The notes under the pieces were generated by a model that did not search any database, was not told the DNA's origin, and saw only the letters and a list, made by a program, of their open reading frames with translations. DNA of 51,420 bases from DATBSK01 sp964532485 (GTDB taxonomy: Bacteria > Actinomycetota > Acidimicrobiia > IMCC26256 > PALSA-555): NCBI GenBank assembly GCA_964532485.1, contig CAZHKE010000021.1, positions 1 through 51,420 on the forward strand. Direction: 5' to 3'. Below are positions 40,253 through 49,603 of the stretch, piece by piece. Every line of letters starts with the position of its first letter. Position 1 is the first letter of the stretch. Both the position numbers and the translations under genes were made by a program.

Positions 40253-40553
40253 CGTGCTCTCCTGTTCGGACGCTCGGCTGGGTGCTCGGTGCCTCGGCGG
40301 TGCCCGCGTGCCGGCGGCCGCCTTCGCGCTCGCCGCCCTCACGCTCACCACCGGCGCGTGTGGGGGTCGCCGCCGCCGGCTGGCTCCGTGCCGGGGCCTG
40401 CGACGCGCTCGGCGCCTGACTGACGCTCGCGGCCGGCGCGGGGGAGGAGCCGGCGAATCCGAGGGCGCCGAGGTTCGCACCCACGGCCGCGACGGCCGAC
40501 ACGAGGCTCATCGAGATCGCTGCGGCTGCTGCTACTGCGGTTCGTCGCTGCAC
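40245..40553 (-). CDS. Exported Ala/Pro/Ser-rich small protein
   Basis: A 102-residue protein. The N-terminus (RRTAVAAAAAISMSLVSAVAAVGANLGAL) is a signal peptide or anchor; the rest is low-complexity, with SPAPAASVSQAPSASQAPARSQPAAAT and a repeat GGEREGGEREGG. No family. GTG 40553 is preceded by GAAGGGA at 8 nt. It is the first gene of the operon leading to the ferric-reductase-like protein and is divergent from the response regulator, with an OmpR-type repeat in between. Base composition makes the coding call less secure than its neighbours, but the signal peptide and overlap support it. Confidence 0.7.
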   Translation of the reverse strand: MQRRTAVAAAAAISMSLVSAVAAVGANLGALGFAGSSPAPAASVSQAPSASQAPARSQPAAATPTRAGGEREGGEREGGRRHAGTAEAPSTQPSVRTGEHDD

Positions 40554-40622
40554 GAGTGGTCCCTTCGGTGGTGCGAGCCGCTGGGTGCTGCCCGCTCGGT
40601 GGCATCAAGAGAACACCGCACC

Positions 40623-40663
40623 GATGAAGGCGCGAGGGGAGTGCCGATGAAGGTCGCGTGAAG
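40623..40663. promoter_or_regulatory. OmpR/PhoB-type direct-repeat operator
   Basis: Half-sites GATGAAG (40646-40652) and CGTGAAG (40657-40663) are 7-bp direct repeats with 11-bp period. A further GATGAAG is at 40623-40629 and a weak GAGGGGA at 40634-40640. The array lies between the divergent three-gene operon and the response-regulator gene. The same CGTGAAG-N4-CGTGAAG motif recurs upstream of apbE. Confidence 0.6.
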
Positions 40664-40701
40664 CTGGGCGCAGCGACGGTTGCGACGCGTGCGGCGCCTC
40701 C

Positions 40702-40707
40702 TACTCT
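40702..40707 (+). promoter_or_regulatory. -10 box (TACTCT) of the response-regulator operon
   Basis: TACTCT is 6 nt from GTG 40714 and has a fair -35 (TTGCGA, 40680-40685) 16 nt upstream. The direct-repeat array ends 16 bp before this -35. Confidence 0.5.
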
Positions 40708-40713
40708 GCAGGT

Positions 40714-41402
<689 letters not shown>

Positions 41403-41406
<4 letters not shown>

Positions 41407-42509
41407 AGCGGGTGTGGCGTCGTCTCGACGTCAGGCTGTTCGCCTCGTACGCGCTCATCGCCGTCGTGGTGGTCGTGGCGCTGTCCGTCACGCTCAACGT
41501 CGTGGCGCCCTCGCGGTTCGACGACGAGTACCGCGCCGTCGCCGGCAGCACCGAGGAGGAAGGCGAAGGTCGCTCGCTCTTCGTCGACACGCTCCGGTCC
41601 TCGTTGCCGATCACGCTGGGCGTGACGCTCCTGGCAGCCGCGATCGTGTCGGTGCTGGTCGCACGCAGGATCGCCGCGCCCGTGCGTCGTGTCCGCGACG
41701 CGACGCGCCACCTGGCGGCCGGGCACTACGACGAGCGGGTCGCCGAGCCGGGTGAGCTCGAGCTCGCCGAGCTCGCTCGCGACGTGAATCGGCTCGCGGT
41801 CGAGCTCGAGACGACCGAGCGACGACGAGCTCACCTGATCTCCGAGGTCGCGCACGAGATGCGCACGCCGTTGACGACGATGGAGGGCTACGTCGAGGGG
41901 CTCCTCGACGACGTGTTCGAGCCCACCGAGGAGGTCCTCACCGCCATCGGTGAAGAGGCGGCGCGGCTCCAACGTCTCGCCGGCGACCTCGCGGAGCTCT
42001 CGCGTGCCGAGGAAGGCGCGATCGCGCTCGACCTCCGCACCGTCGATCTCCGCGAGCTCGCCCGCGCCTGCGCCGAGCGGCTCCGGCCCCAGTACGACGA
42101 GAAGGGCGTCGACCTCGACCTCCAACCGGGGCCGCGCCTCACCGTCGAGGTCGACCCGGAGCGGGTGGCGCAGGTGCTGACGAACCTCCTCGGCAACGCC
42201 CTGACGTACACCGACCCGGGCGGCCGAGTCGTGATCACCACCGCTCGTCGCGGCCGCTTCGCCAGCGTGGCGATCGCCGACACGGGCATCGGCGTCGCAC
42301 CCGAGGAGCTCGAGCTCGTCTTCGACCGCTTCTACCGCGTCCGCGGCCCCGTCCGACCCAGCGGCGGGAGCGGGATCGGCCTCACGATCGCCCGTGGGAT
42401 CGCGCACGCCCATCACGGCACCATCGAGGCCGCATCACCGGGTCTCGGGCAGGGCTCGACGTTCACGCTCACCGTTCCTCTCGCCGAGGACCGGGCCGGG
42501 ACGACCTGA
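41403..42509 (+). CDS. Membrane sensor histidine kinase
   Basis: A 368-residue kinase. Two membrane helices (about 13-35 and 68-88) flank a short outer loop of about 30 residues rich in Glu (STEEEGEGRS), too small for a folded sensor domain. A HAMP region follows (88-140), then the phospho-acceptor His151 in SEVAHEMRTPL, and an ATPase domain with NLLGNALTYT (N box), ADTGIGV (G1), FDRFYRV (F box) and GGSGIGLTIA (G2). With such a small outer loop the signal may come through the membrane or from a partner such as the ferric-reductase-like protein. It is co-translated with the response regulator. Confidence 0.95.
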
Positions 42510-42527
42510 CTTCACGGCACCTTCACG
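42510..42527. promoter_or_regulatory. Direct repeat CTTCACG-GCAC-CTTCACG upstream of apbE
   Basis: Two identical 7-bp units with 4-bp spacing (11-bp period) directly after the kinase stop codon and 44 bp before the apbE start. On the minus strand it reads CGTGAAG-GTGC-CGTGAAG, the same motif as at 40646-40663. Orientation relative to transcription is the same for apbE and for the divergent ferric-reductase-like operon. This argues for direct control by the neighbouring response regulator. Confidence 0.65.
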
Positions 42528-42571
42528 GTTGCCGATGGCCGTCCCTCACCGGGGCAGGGTCTGATCAGCAC

Positions 42572-43570
42572 GTGAGCACACAGGAGCGGATCGTCGAGGT
42601 CATGGGAACCACCGCGCACGTGATCGTCACGGGCGCGCCCGAGGGACTCGCCGATGCCGCGGTCGAGCGCCTCGAGGAGCTCGAGGCTCGCTGGAGCCGG
42701 TTCCGCGCCGACAGCGAGATCAGTCGGCTCAACGAGCGACCCGGCGTCCCGGTCGTGGTGTCGCCCGAGACGTTCACGCTCGTCGAGCGCGCCGTCGCCG
42801 GCTGGCACATCACGGCAGGCCGCTTCGACCCGACCCTGCTGCGCGAGCTGTGCGCGGCCGGCTACGACCGCAGCTTCGAGGGCATCCGAGCCACCGAGTA
42901 CGAGCGACCCGACGCGCCGGAGCCGGTCGTGAGCCCACGGGCGGTCTGGCGCCCCGCCATGGGTCGCCGCGCCGGTGTGGCGTCCATCGGGCTCGACCCC
43001 ATCGTCCGCAGCGTTCGGATCGAACCCGGGGCCGAGATCGACCCCGGTGGGGTCGGCAAGGGGCTCGCCGCCGATCTGGTCGTCGACCTCGTGCGCTCGC
43101 GCGGGGCCCAGGGCGCGCTGGTCAGCGTCGGCGGCGATCTGCGCGCCGAGGGCGAGGCGCCCGAGGGCCGCGGATGGGTCGTCGCGGTCGCCGACCCGAG
43201 CCAGCCGGACCGGGTGATCACGACGCTCGCGCTCGAGCACGGCGCCGTCGCGTCGACCTGGCGCACCAAGCGCGTGTGGTCGGTCGACGGCACACCTCGT
43301 CACCACATCATCGATCCGTCGACCGGCGTGCCGGCCGAGACCGGGCTCGCGGGGGTGACGGTCGTGAGCGGCGCCGGCTGGCACGCCGAGGTGCTCGCGA
43401 AAGCCGCGTTCCTCGCCGGGACCGAGCAAGCGGCCCCGCTCCTCGACGCCAACGGCGCGGCGGGCATCGCGGTCACCGACGACGGCACCGTGCGAGAGCT
43501 CGGCGATGTCGGACCGTTCACGGTGTCGTCACCACGCAGCACGACAGCACTGGAACGAGCACGACGATGA
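42572..43570 (+). CDS. apbE: FAD:protein FMN transferase
   Basis: A 332-residue ApbE enzyme, which attaches FMN by a phosphoester bond to Thr or Ser of extracytoplasmic proteins. Motifs: LEARWSRFRADSEISRLN (the SxFxxxSEISRLN block), IDPGGVGKGLAADLV, SVGGDLRAEG and RHHIIDPSTGVPAETGLAGVTVV, whose residues bind FAD and Mg2+. No signal peptide or lipobox is seen, so this copy may act in the cytoplasm or use a non-classical route. GTG 42572 is 62 nt after the kinase, with TCTGAT 6 nt upstream and the direct repeat before that. The flavinylation target is not obvious; see the SGAT protein at 39923. Confidence 0.94.
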   Translation: MSTQERIVEVMGTTAHVIVTGAPEGLADAAVERLEELEARWSRFRADSEISRLNERPGVPVVVSPETFTLVERAVAGWHITAGRFDPTLLRELCAAGYDRSFEGIRATEYERPDAPEPVVSPRAVWRPAMGRRAGVASIGLDPIVRSVRIEPGAEIDPGGVGKGLAADLVVDLVRSRGAQGALVSVGGDLRAEGEAPEGRGWVVAVADPSQPDRVITTLALEHGAVASTWRTKRVWSVDGTPRHHIIDPSTGVPAETGLAGVTVVSGAGWHAEVLAKAAFLAGTEQAAPLLDANGAAGIAVTDDGTVRELGDVGPFTVSSPRSTTALERARR

Positions 43571-43624
43571 GAGACTCCTGCTCGAGAGCCGCCGGACCCG
43601 GCACGACGAAGGTGGAGCATCGGC

Positions 43625-45076
43625 TTGGTGGAGCCCAGCAGCTACGACGCCGTGCCCTACGACTCGTTCCCGTTCGCGGAGTCACACCCGGCGCGCATGG
43701 CCGGCATGGCCAGGCTGTTCGGCTTGTCGGCGCCCGCGCTCACGAGCGCACGGGTGCTCGAGCTGGGCTGCGCGTCCGGCGGCAACCTGCTGCCCCTGGC
43801 GGCGCGCTACCCGTCGGCGGAGCTCGTGGGCGTCGATCTGGCGGAGGTGCACATCAGCCACGCGGACGAGCACCGCCGCGAGCTGGGTCTGGAGAACGTC
43901 ACGTTCCGGCGGGCAGACATCCGCGATCTCGCCGGCGAGTCCGACCAGTACGACTACATCGTCGCCCACGGGGTCTACAGCTGGGTGCCGCCCCCGGTCC
44001 AGCACGCGCTGCTCAACGTGCTGGGCCAGCAACTCGCACCGACGGGTGTGGGCTACGTCAGCTACAACGTGTACCCCGGTTGGAAGATGCGGGAAGTCGT
44101 CCGCGAGATGATGCTCTTCCACGTCGGGCACCTGGGGGACCCGGCCACGCAGCTCACCCAGGCTCGGGCACTGTTGCAGTACGCGAGCGAGCTGCACGCC
44201 GACGAACAGACCGCCTTCGGGCGGCTGATGGCCGAAGAGGCGGAGTCGCTGATGCGCTCCTCCGACTCCTACCTCTTCCACGAGCACCTGGAGCCCGAGA
44301 ACCGACCGTGCTACTTCCACGAGTTCGTCGCGGCCGCCTCGGAGCACGACCTCGCATACCTGGGTGAGTCGAACCTCGCCGACATGCTGCCCGATCGCCA
44401 CGGAGCCGACCTTGCGAGCACGGCCCGCCGCCTCTCCGACGAGAACCTCGTCGCCTGCGAGCAGTACGTCGACCTGCTGACCAACCGCGCGTTCCGGTCA
44501 ACGCTGCTCGTACGCGCGGATCGAGCGGCCGATCTGCAACGCACGTTGAGCGCAGCGAGCTTCTCGGGATTGCACGTCAGCACGCAGTTGACGCGCGACG
44601 AGGTCGAGCCCGCGCTCCTCGCCACGCCGCAGGGTCGAAGCCCGGACGCCGTGTACTCCGACGCACGAGGTCGACAGCTCGCGACGCACCAACCACACAC
44701 GAGCGCGATGATCGAAACCCTGATCGCGGCCGCGCCGTACGCGGTGCCCTTCTCGGAGGTGGTCGATGCCGTCGATGCCCTCGCGAGAGCGGCCGGTCTG
44801 CAGGTGAGTCCGAAGGACTACGTCGCGTCCGAGCTCGTGGTCATGGCGACGCAAGGTGTCGTGACGCTCTACGGCGAGCCGCTGCCCCGGCCCTCGATGG
44901 AAGACGCTCGCATCTCGCCGTACGCTCGCTGGCAAGCTTCGAGGACCGACATCGTCACCAATGCGCTCCACGAGCTGGTCCGGCTCACGCCCGCACAGGT
45001 GGACTGCCTCACGGGGAGCCAACGGCCGGGCGACGCCGAGATGAGCGAGCTGATGGGCCTGGGGTTGCTGGTCTGA
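43625..45076 (+). CDS. SAM-dependent methyltransferase with regulatory domain
   Basis: A 483-residue protein. The N-terminal third is a class I methyltransferase: SAM motif I VLELGCASGGNLLPLA (about 41-56), motif Post-I GVDLAEVHI, and IVAHGVYSWVPPPV. It is followed by the methyltransferase regulatory domain (PRCYFHEFVAAASEHDLAYLGESNL near 220) and a C-terminal winged-helix-like region (ASELVVMATQGVVTLYGEPLPRP). This layout is that of proteins annotated as methyltransferase regulatory domain-containing; their substrate is unknown. The start is GTG 43625 with AAGGTGGAG 10 nt upstream. It lies 54 nt after apbE on the same strand, but a functional link is not evident. Confidence 0.9.
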   Translation: MVEPSSYDAVPYDSFPFAESHPARMAGMARLFGLSAPALTSARVLELGCASGGNLLPLAARYPSAELVGVDLAEVHISHADEHRRELGLENVTFRRADIRDLAGESDQYDYIVAHGVYSWVPPPVQHALLNVLGQQLAPTGVGYVSYNVYPGWKMREVVREMMLFHVGHLGDPATQLTQARALLQYASELHADEQTAFGRLMAEEAESLMRSSDSYLFHEHLEPENRPCYFHEFVAAASEHDLAYLGESNLADMLPDRHGADLASTARRLSDENLVACEQYVDLLTNRAFRSTLLVRADRAADLQRTLSAASFSGLHVSTQLTRDEVEPALLATPQGRSPDAVYSDARGRQLATHQPHTSAMIETLIAAAPYAVPFSEVVDAVDALARAAGLQVSPKDYVASELVVMATQGVVTLYGEPLPRPSMEDARISPYARWQASRTDIVTNALHELVRLTPAQVDCLTGSQRPGDAEMSELMGLGLLV

Positions 45077-45088
45077 AGGGACCGGGGG

Positions 45089-46759
45089 TCAGCCGGTGAA
45101 GGTGGGGACGATCACGATCGGCTGGAACTCGTACGCCCCGATGTCGACGCGGCCGTTGCTGACGCGGGGGTAGCCCGAGCCTCGCTGGTCGAACTCGTTG
45201 CCGGGGAAGCTCGGGACCGGGTCGGGTCCGGTGTCGAGGGCAGGACTCGTAGCGAGCAGCGCCAGCGTCTGGGTCGGTCCGCCGTTGCTGCCCAGCGGGC
45301 CGAGGCCGGGGGAGGTCACGCCGGTCTGGGTGCCGCCTTTGTCCGTGACCTCGATCGCCGGGTCGACGGTGCCCAAGAGCGAGTGGTCAGAGGTGAGCGC
45401 AGCGCCACCGCCGTCGGTGGGGTCGGTGCCCACGTCGTCGGTGCCGTCGTCGTTGCCGGAGATGATCGTCCCGGTCACCGTGACCGGGCCGACCTCCTGC
45501 GCGCTCACGTCGCCGGCGGGAGCTCCGTCGGCCTGGTGGCCCGGCCGCTCGCCCTTGGTGTCGTCGGCTGCGTGCGACCCGCGAGCCGTGGTTCCCAAGT
45601 TCGTGACACTGTTGAAGAGGTAGAGCCCGTCGCCGATCTCGCTGGCGGTGTTCCCCGAGATCGTCGACTGGGTGAGGGTCAGCTCGCCGTCGTAGAGGCC
45701 GATCCCGCCACCGAACTTCGCGGTGTTGTTCGCGATCGTCGAGTTCTCCACTGTCGCGGTGACGGGCGTCTCTTCGGCCCACACGGCAAGACCGCCCCCG
45801 TAGAACCCCGCCTCGTTGCCCGAGATCGTCGAGTTGCGGATCGTCGTGTCGGTGTAGTCGGCCAGGATCCCGCCGCCGCTCTGAGCGCTCGTGTTGTTGG
45901 TGATGCTCGAGAACTCGATCACCGTCCGACCAGAGGGGAAGTTGTCGTCGAGGTAGATCCCGCCCCCACCGTCGTTGGTGCCGTTCGCGGCGTTGTGGTC
46001 GACGGTGCTGTTCGTCATCGTGAGGTCGTAGCTGTAGAAGAACGAGACCCCTCCGCCGTCATCGGCCGCAGTGTTGTTCGAGATCGTCGAGTTGGTGACG
46101 GTCAGGTCGTTGCATTCCCCGAAGTAGAGCCCACCACCGTCGCGCTCGGTCGTGTTGCCGGTGATGACGACGTCGTCGAGCGTGAGATCAACAGGGATGT
46201 GAGCCTTCCCCTTCGAAGGTGCGCAATCCATGCGGATGCCGCCGCCGCCGTAGTAGCTGGCACCGCCGGTGATGGTCAGCCCGGTGATCGTCACCCCGCC
46301 GCCGGGCGCGGTCGTGATGTTGCTCGAGAAGACCCCGGCGAACCCGCTGCCGGTGATCGTCAACGCGGCGGACCCGGGGCCGGTGATCGTGACCTTGTCC
46401 TCGATCTCGAGTGCCCCGTCCTTCTTCGTGAGCACGATCGGGCCGGCCAGGCCGGGCGCGAACGTGATGGTGTCGCCCTCGCTCGCGGCGGCGAGTGCAT
46501 CGCGCAGCGAGCAGCTGTTCGGGACCGGGGTGGTGCAATCGGCGGCGGTCGCGGGCCCGTCGCTGGCGTCGTCGACCACGAGGCTCGCTGCGCCCGCGGG
46601 CGTCGCGCCCATGCCGAGCACGGCGGCGGCGGCGCCGGAGGCGAGCACGGCTCCGGATCCGACGGCGCCGAGCCTTCGGCCCCGCTGCCCGGCGGCACGT
46701 CGGGCGGCCCGGTTGGGGGCGGGACCGTCGGGGTCGGGGCCGAGGTCGTTCGGGTTCAT
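45089..46759 (-). CDS. Exported right-handed beta-helix protein with CSLREA and choice-of-anchor Q domains
   Basis: A 556-residue surface protein. A Pro/Arg-rich head with RRLGAVGSGAVLASGAAAAVLGMG forms a signal, perhaps Tat-like from the RR pair. It is followed by CSLRDALAAASEGDTITF (CSLREA domain). Residues about 120-400 are parallel beta-helix repeats rich in ITNNTA/ISGNTA and GGG (IDLDDVVITGNTTERDGGG-type coils). The C-terminus holds the choice-of-anchor Q pattern LGPLGSNGGPTQTLALLATSPALDTG and DQRGSGYPR with VDIGAYE. Such proteins are cell-surface or secreted and bind or cleave polysaccharide. No catalytic residues can be named. It converges on the methyltransferase (12-nt gap). Confidence 0.92.
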   Translation of the reverse strand: MNPNDLGPDPDGPAPNRAARRAAGQRGRRLGAVGSGAVLASGAAAAVLGMGATPAGAASLVVDDASDGPATAADCTTPVPNSCSLRDALAAASEGDTITFAPGLAGPIVLTKKDGALEIEDKVTITGPGSAALTITGSGFAGVFSSNITTAPGGGVTITGLTITGGASYYGGGGIRMDCAPSKGKAHIPVDLTLDDVVITGNTTERDGGGLYFGECNDLTVTNSTISNNTAADDGGGVSFFYSYDLTMTNSTVDHNAANGTNDGGGGIYLDDNFPSGRTVIEFSSITNNTSAQSGGGILADYTDTTIRNSTISGNEAGFYGGGLAVWAEETPVTATVENSTIANNTAKFGGGIGLYDGELTLTQSTISGNTASEIGDGLYLFNSVTNLGTTARGSHAADDTKGERPGHQADGAPAGDVSAQEVGPVTVTGTIISGNDDGTDDVGTDPTDGGGAALTSDHSLLGTVDPAIEVTDKGGTQTGVTSPGLGPLGSNGGPTQTLALLATSPALDTGPDPVPSFPGNEFDQRGSGYPRVSNGRVDIGAYEFQPIVIVPTFTG

Positions 46760-46978
46760 GATGCGTCGCGCCCCTACGTGGAGGCCCCGGCTCCGCCCGG
46801 GGCGATGGCGAGACCCTAGCCCCCGCGGACCCGGGCCTGCGGGGTTCGATGCACTCTGGTCCCGCGCTTCCCGGCTCGCCCGAGCGCGCCACTATGGTCC
46901 CGCCGGGACGACAGCCGTGCGCGGCGCCCCGGGCCGTGCACCGGCCACCGCTCCCCGACGAGAGAAGAGGCAGCCATC

Positions 46979-47773
46979 GTGAAGACGTACCAGGCCACAC
47001 CCGACATCGAGGTGCTCACGTCCGACATCCCGATCCCCGGGTTCGGTCTCGTACCCGTGAACGCCTTCGTCATCAAGGGCGAAGAGCCGATCCTGGTCGA
47101 CACCCACGCGGTGGTCGAGCGCGACGACTTCATGACCTCGTTGCGGTCGGTGATCGATCCCGCGGAGCTCCGGTGGATCTGGCTCACCCACACCGACTTC
47201 GACCACATCGGCAGCCTGCGCCAGCTGCTCGACGAGCAGCCGCAGATCCGGCTGATCACCACGTTCTTGGGCATCGGGATCATGAGCCTCGCCGACCCGC
47301 TCCCGATGGACCGCCTGCACCTGCTCAACCCCGGCGAGAAGCTGACGGTCGGGGACCGCACGCTCGCGGCCTTCAAGCCCCCGGTGTTCGACAACCCGTC
47401 GACCACCGGGTTCCTCGACGAGTCCTCGGGCACCCTGTTCAGCGCCGACTGCTTCGGAGCGCTGCTCCAGGACGTGCCCGAGAACGCGGCCGACCTCACC
47501 GACGAGCAGCTGCGAGAGGGCCAGGTGTTCTGGGCCAGCGTCGACTCACCGTGGCTGCACAAGGCGGATGATGCCAAGCTCGCCAGGGAGCTCGACGGCA
47601 TCCGGGCCATGAAGCCCTCGATGGTCCTGAGCAGCCATCTTCCGGCGGCGAGCGGCGACATGACGGACCGGTTGCTCGCGTCCCTCGCTGCAGTTCCCAG
47701 CTCAGTGCCGTTCGTGGGGCCCGACCAAGCCGCGCTCCAGCAGATGCTCCAGGAGATGAGCGGAGCGGCGTAG
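46979..47773 (+). CDS. Metallo-beta-lactamase-fold hydrolase, HxDxDH variant
   Basis: A 264-residue MBL-fold protein. The main metal motif is THTDFDHIGSL: the second His of HxHxDH is Asp, a known variant. Other ligands are Asp in FSADCFGALL and a late His in LSSHLPAASG. No His is seen at the usual middle position (FLGIGIMS), so metal binding may be of the flavodiiron-like type. GTG 46979 has a GAGAAGAGG site about 10 nt upstream; a TATGGT at about 46891 may be the -10 box. It is convergent with the ABC transporter genes. Confidence 0.88.
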   Translation: MKTYQATPDIEVLTSDIPIPGFGLVPVNAFVIKGEEPILVDTHAVVERDDFMTSLRSVIDPAELRWIWLTHTDFDHIGSLRQLLDEQPQIRLITTFLGIGIMSLADPLPMDRLHLLNPGEKLTVGDRTLAAFKPPVFDNPSTTGFLDESSGTLFSADCFGALLQDVPENAADLTDEQLREGQVFWASVDSPWLHKADDAKLARELDGIRAMKPSMVLSSHLPAASGDMTDRLLASLAAVPSSVPFVGPDQAALQQMLQEMSGAA

Positions 47774-47794
47774 CCGACGGGCCGCGCGCGCCGC

Positions 47795-49603
47795 TCAGGG
47801 GCGCGTGCCGAAGCGCCCTGACCACGACGCGTGCAGCGCGGCGTATCGGCCCCCGCGGGCGACCAGGTCGGCGTGCGTCCCCATCTCGACGAGACGGCCG
47901 TCGTCGACGACGGCCACCAGGTCCGCTCGCTCCGCAGTCGTCAGGCGGTGCGCGATCACGACCACGCTTCGCGTAGCCATGAGCCGCTCCAGTGCCCCGT
48001 CGAGGAGGAGCTCGGTCCCGGGATCGAGGCTCGAGGTCGCCTCGTCGAGCACCAGGACCGACGGGTCGACGAGCGCGGCGCGGGTGACGGAGACGAGCTG
48101 GCGCTCGCCGGCCGAGAAGTTGGTGCCGCGCGTCTCGACCCGGGTGTCGAGGCCGTCGGGGAAGCGCTCGAATCGCTCGACGAGGCCGAGGTGGTCGAGT
48201 GCGGCACGAATTCGATCGTCGGTCGCGCCCGGCGCCGCGAGCCGGAGGTTGTCGCGGACCGTACCGGTGAAGAGGAACCCTTCCTGGGGGATCACGACGA
48301 TCGCACTCCGCAGTGTCGCTTCGCCGACGTCGCGCAGATCCACACCCCCGAAGGTGATCGTGCCTTCCGTCGGGTCGTAGAAGCGCGCCATCAGCTTCGC
48401 CAGGGTCGACTTGCCGGCGCCGGTGGAACCGACGAGCACGAGGCGGTGGCCGGGCTCGAGCACCAGCGACACGTCGCGCAGCACCGCCGGGAGCTCGGGG
48501 GCGTACCGGAAGCCGACGTGGTCCACGACGAGGTCGCCGGTGCGCGAGAGCTGCTTGGGCTCGTCGGGTTCGACGAGGTCGAACGGCGTGTCGAGCAGCC
48601 CGTAGAGCTTGTGCAGAGCAGCCGCGGCCTGCTGGAACGTGTTGAAGACCTGCGTGAGCTGCTGGATCGGCTCGTAGAGGTTGTTGAGGTACAGCACGAA
48701 CGCGGTGACGACGCCGACGGTCACCGCGCCGTCGGACGCGAAGTTGGCGCCGAGGCCGACGATGAGCGCGAGCGTCAGGCCCTGGACGAGCTGGATGATC
48801 CCGTTGTAGATCGCGGTGATGCGCTCGGCGCCGACGCTCGTGCGGTACTGCTCGCGGCTCGTGTCGATGAAGTCGACGACCGTGCGCTCGGTCTGGTCGA
48901 ACGCCTGGATGACGCGTACCCCGGCGAGCCCTTCCTGCAGCGCCGTGAGCGTCCCACCCACTCGGTCGCGAACGCGCAGGTACGCGCGACTCGACGCGCG
49001 CCGATACCACACGGTCGCGACGACGAGGATCGGGCTCATCAGCAGCACGACCACGCCGAGCTGCCAGCTCAGGAGGAACATGGCGACGAGCGTCGCGACC
49101 ACCAGCACGCCACTCACCACGAAGACCGCGAGTCCCTGACTGATGAGGTCCTGGAGCGCCTCCACGTCGGCCGTCATGCGCGAGACGAGCAGACCGGTGC
49201 GCGTGCGGTCGAAGAAGCCCATCGACATGTCCATGATGTGGTGGAAGACCCGACTGCGCAGATCGAGCAGGAACGCCTCGCCCGCCTTCGACACGCCGTA
49301 GATCGCCGCCCGCCCGAAGACGTACGCACCGGCGGCCGCGCCGATGAAGAGCAGCGACGCGAGGGTGACCGTGTCGACGTCGCCCTTGGAGACACCCTCG
49401 TCGATGCCGAAGCTGATCAGCGCGGGGCCTGTTGTCATCAGCGCGGCCTGCCCCAGGACGAACAGTGACACCGCCACCAGCTGCCACCGCCACGGCCGCA
49501 GCAACCGCAGCGTCCGTCGCCCGATGTCGGGCGCGTACCGAAGGTTGTCCTCGTCGGTCGCGACGTCGACGTCGGTGTCCGGGTCGACCGACGGCGTCGT
49601 CAT
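47795..49603 (-). CDS. ABC exporter half-transporter, consensus Walker B, degenerate signature
   Basis: A 602-residue type IV ABC exporter subunit: six membrane helices (about 40-320), then a nucleotide-binding domain with Walker A G392STGAGKST, Q loop VVIPQEGF, Walker B VLVLDEATSSLD with catalytic Glu521, and H loop VIAHRLTT. The signature is NFSAGERQ at 495-501 instead of LSGGQ. Its ATG overlaps the stop of the next subunit (ATGA), so the two are made together. The mix of intact and degenerate motifs complements that of the partner, as in heterodimeric exporters such as TM287/288 and LmrCD. Lipids or drugs are likely cargo. Confidence 0.94.
   Translation of the reverse strand: MTTPSVDPDTDVDVATDEDNLRYAPDIGRRTLRLLRPWRWQLVAVSLFVLGQAALMTTGPALISFGIDEGVSKGDVDTVTLASLLFIGAAAGAYVFGRAAIYGVSKAGEAFLLDLRSRVFHHIMDMSMGFFDRTRTGLLVSRMTADVEALQDLISQGLAVFVVSGVLVVATLVAMFLLSWQLGVVVLLMSPILVVATVWYRRASSRAYLRVRDRVGGTLTALQEGLAGVRVIQAFDQTERTVVDFIDTSREQYRTSVGAERITAIYNGIIQLVQGLTLALIVGLGANFASDGAVTVGVVTAFVLYLNNLYEPIQQLTQVFNTFQQAAAALHKLYGLLDTPFDLVEPDEPKQLSRTGDLVVDHVGFRYAPELPAVLRDVSLVLEPGHRLVLVGSTGAGKSTLAKLMARFYDPTEGTITFGGVDLRDVGEATLRSAIVVIPQEGFLFTGTVRDNLRLAAPGATDDRIRAALDHLGLVERFERFPDGLDTRVETRGTNFSAGERQLVSVTRAALVDPSVLVLDEATSSLDPGTELLLDGALERLMATRSVVVIAHRLTTAERADLVAVVDDGRLVEMGTHADLVARGGRYAALHASWSGRFGTRP

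Noticed and set aside
43567..43624. ATG overlapping the apbE stop as a start of another gene
   Set aside because: The frame runs into the methyltransferase in the wrong frame and codes Arg/Gln-rich noise; GTG 43625 is the supported start.
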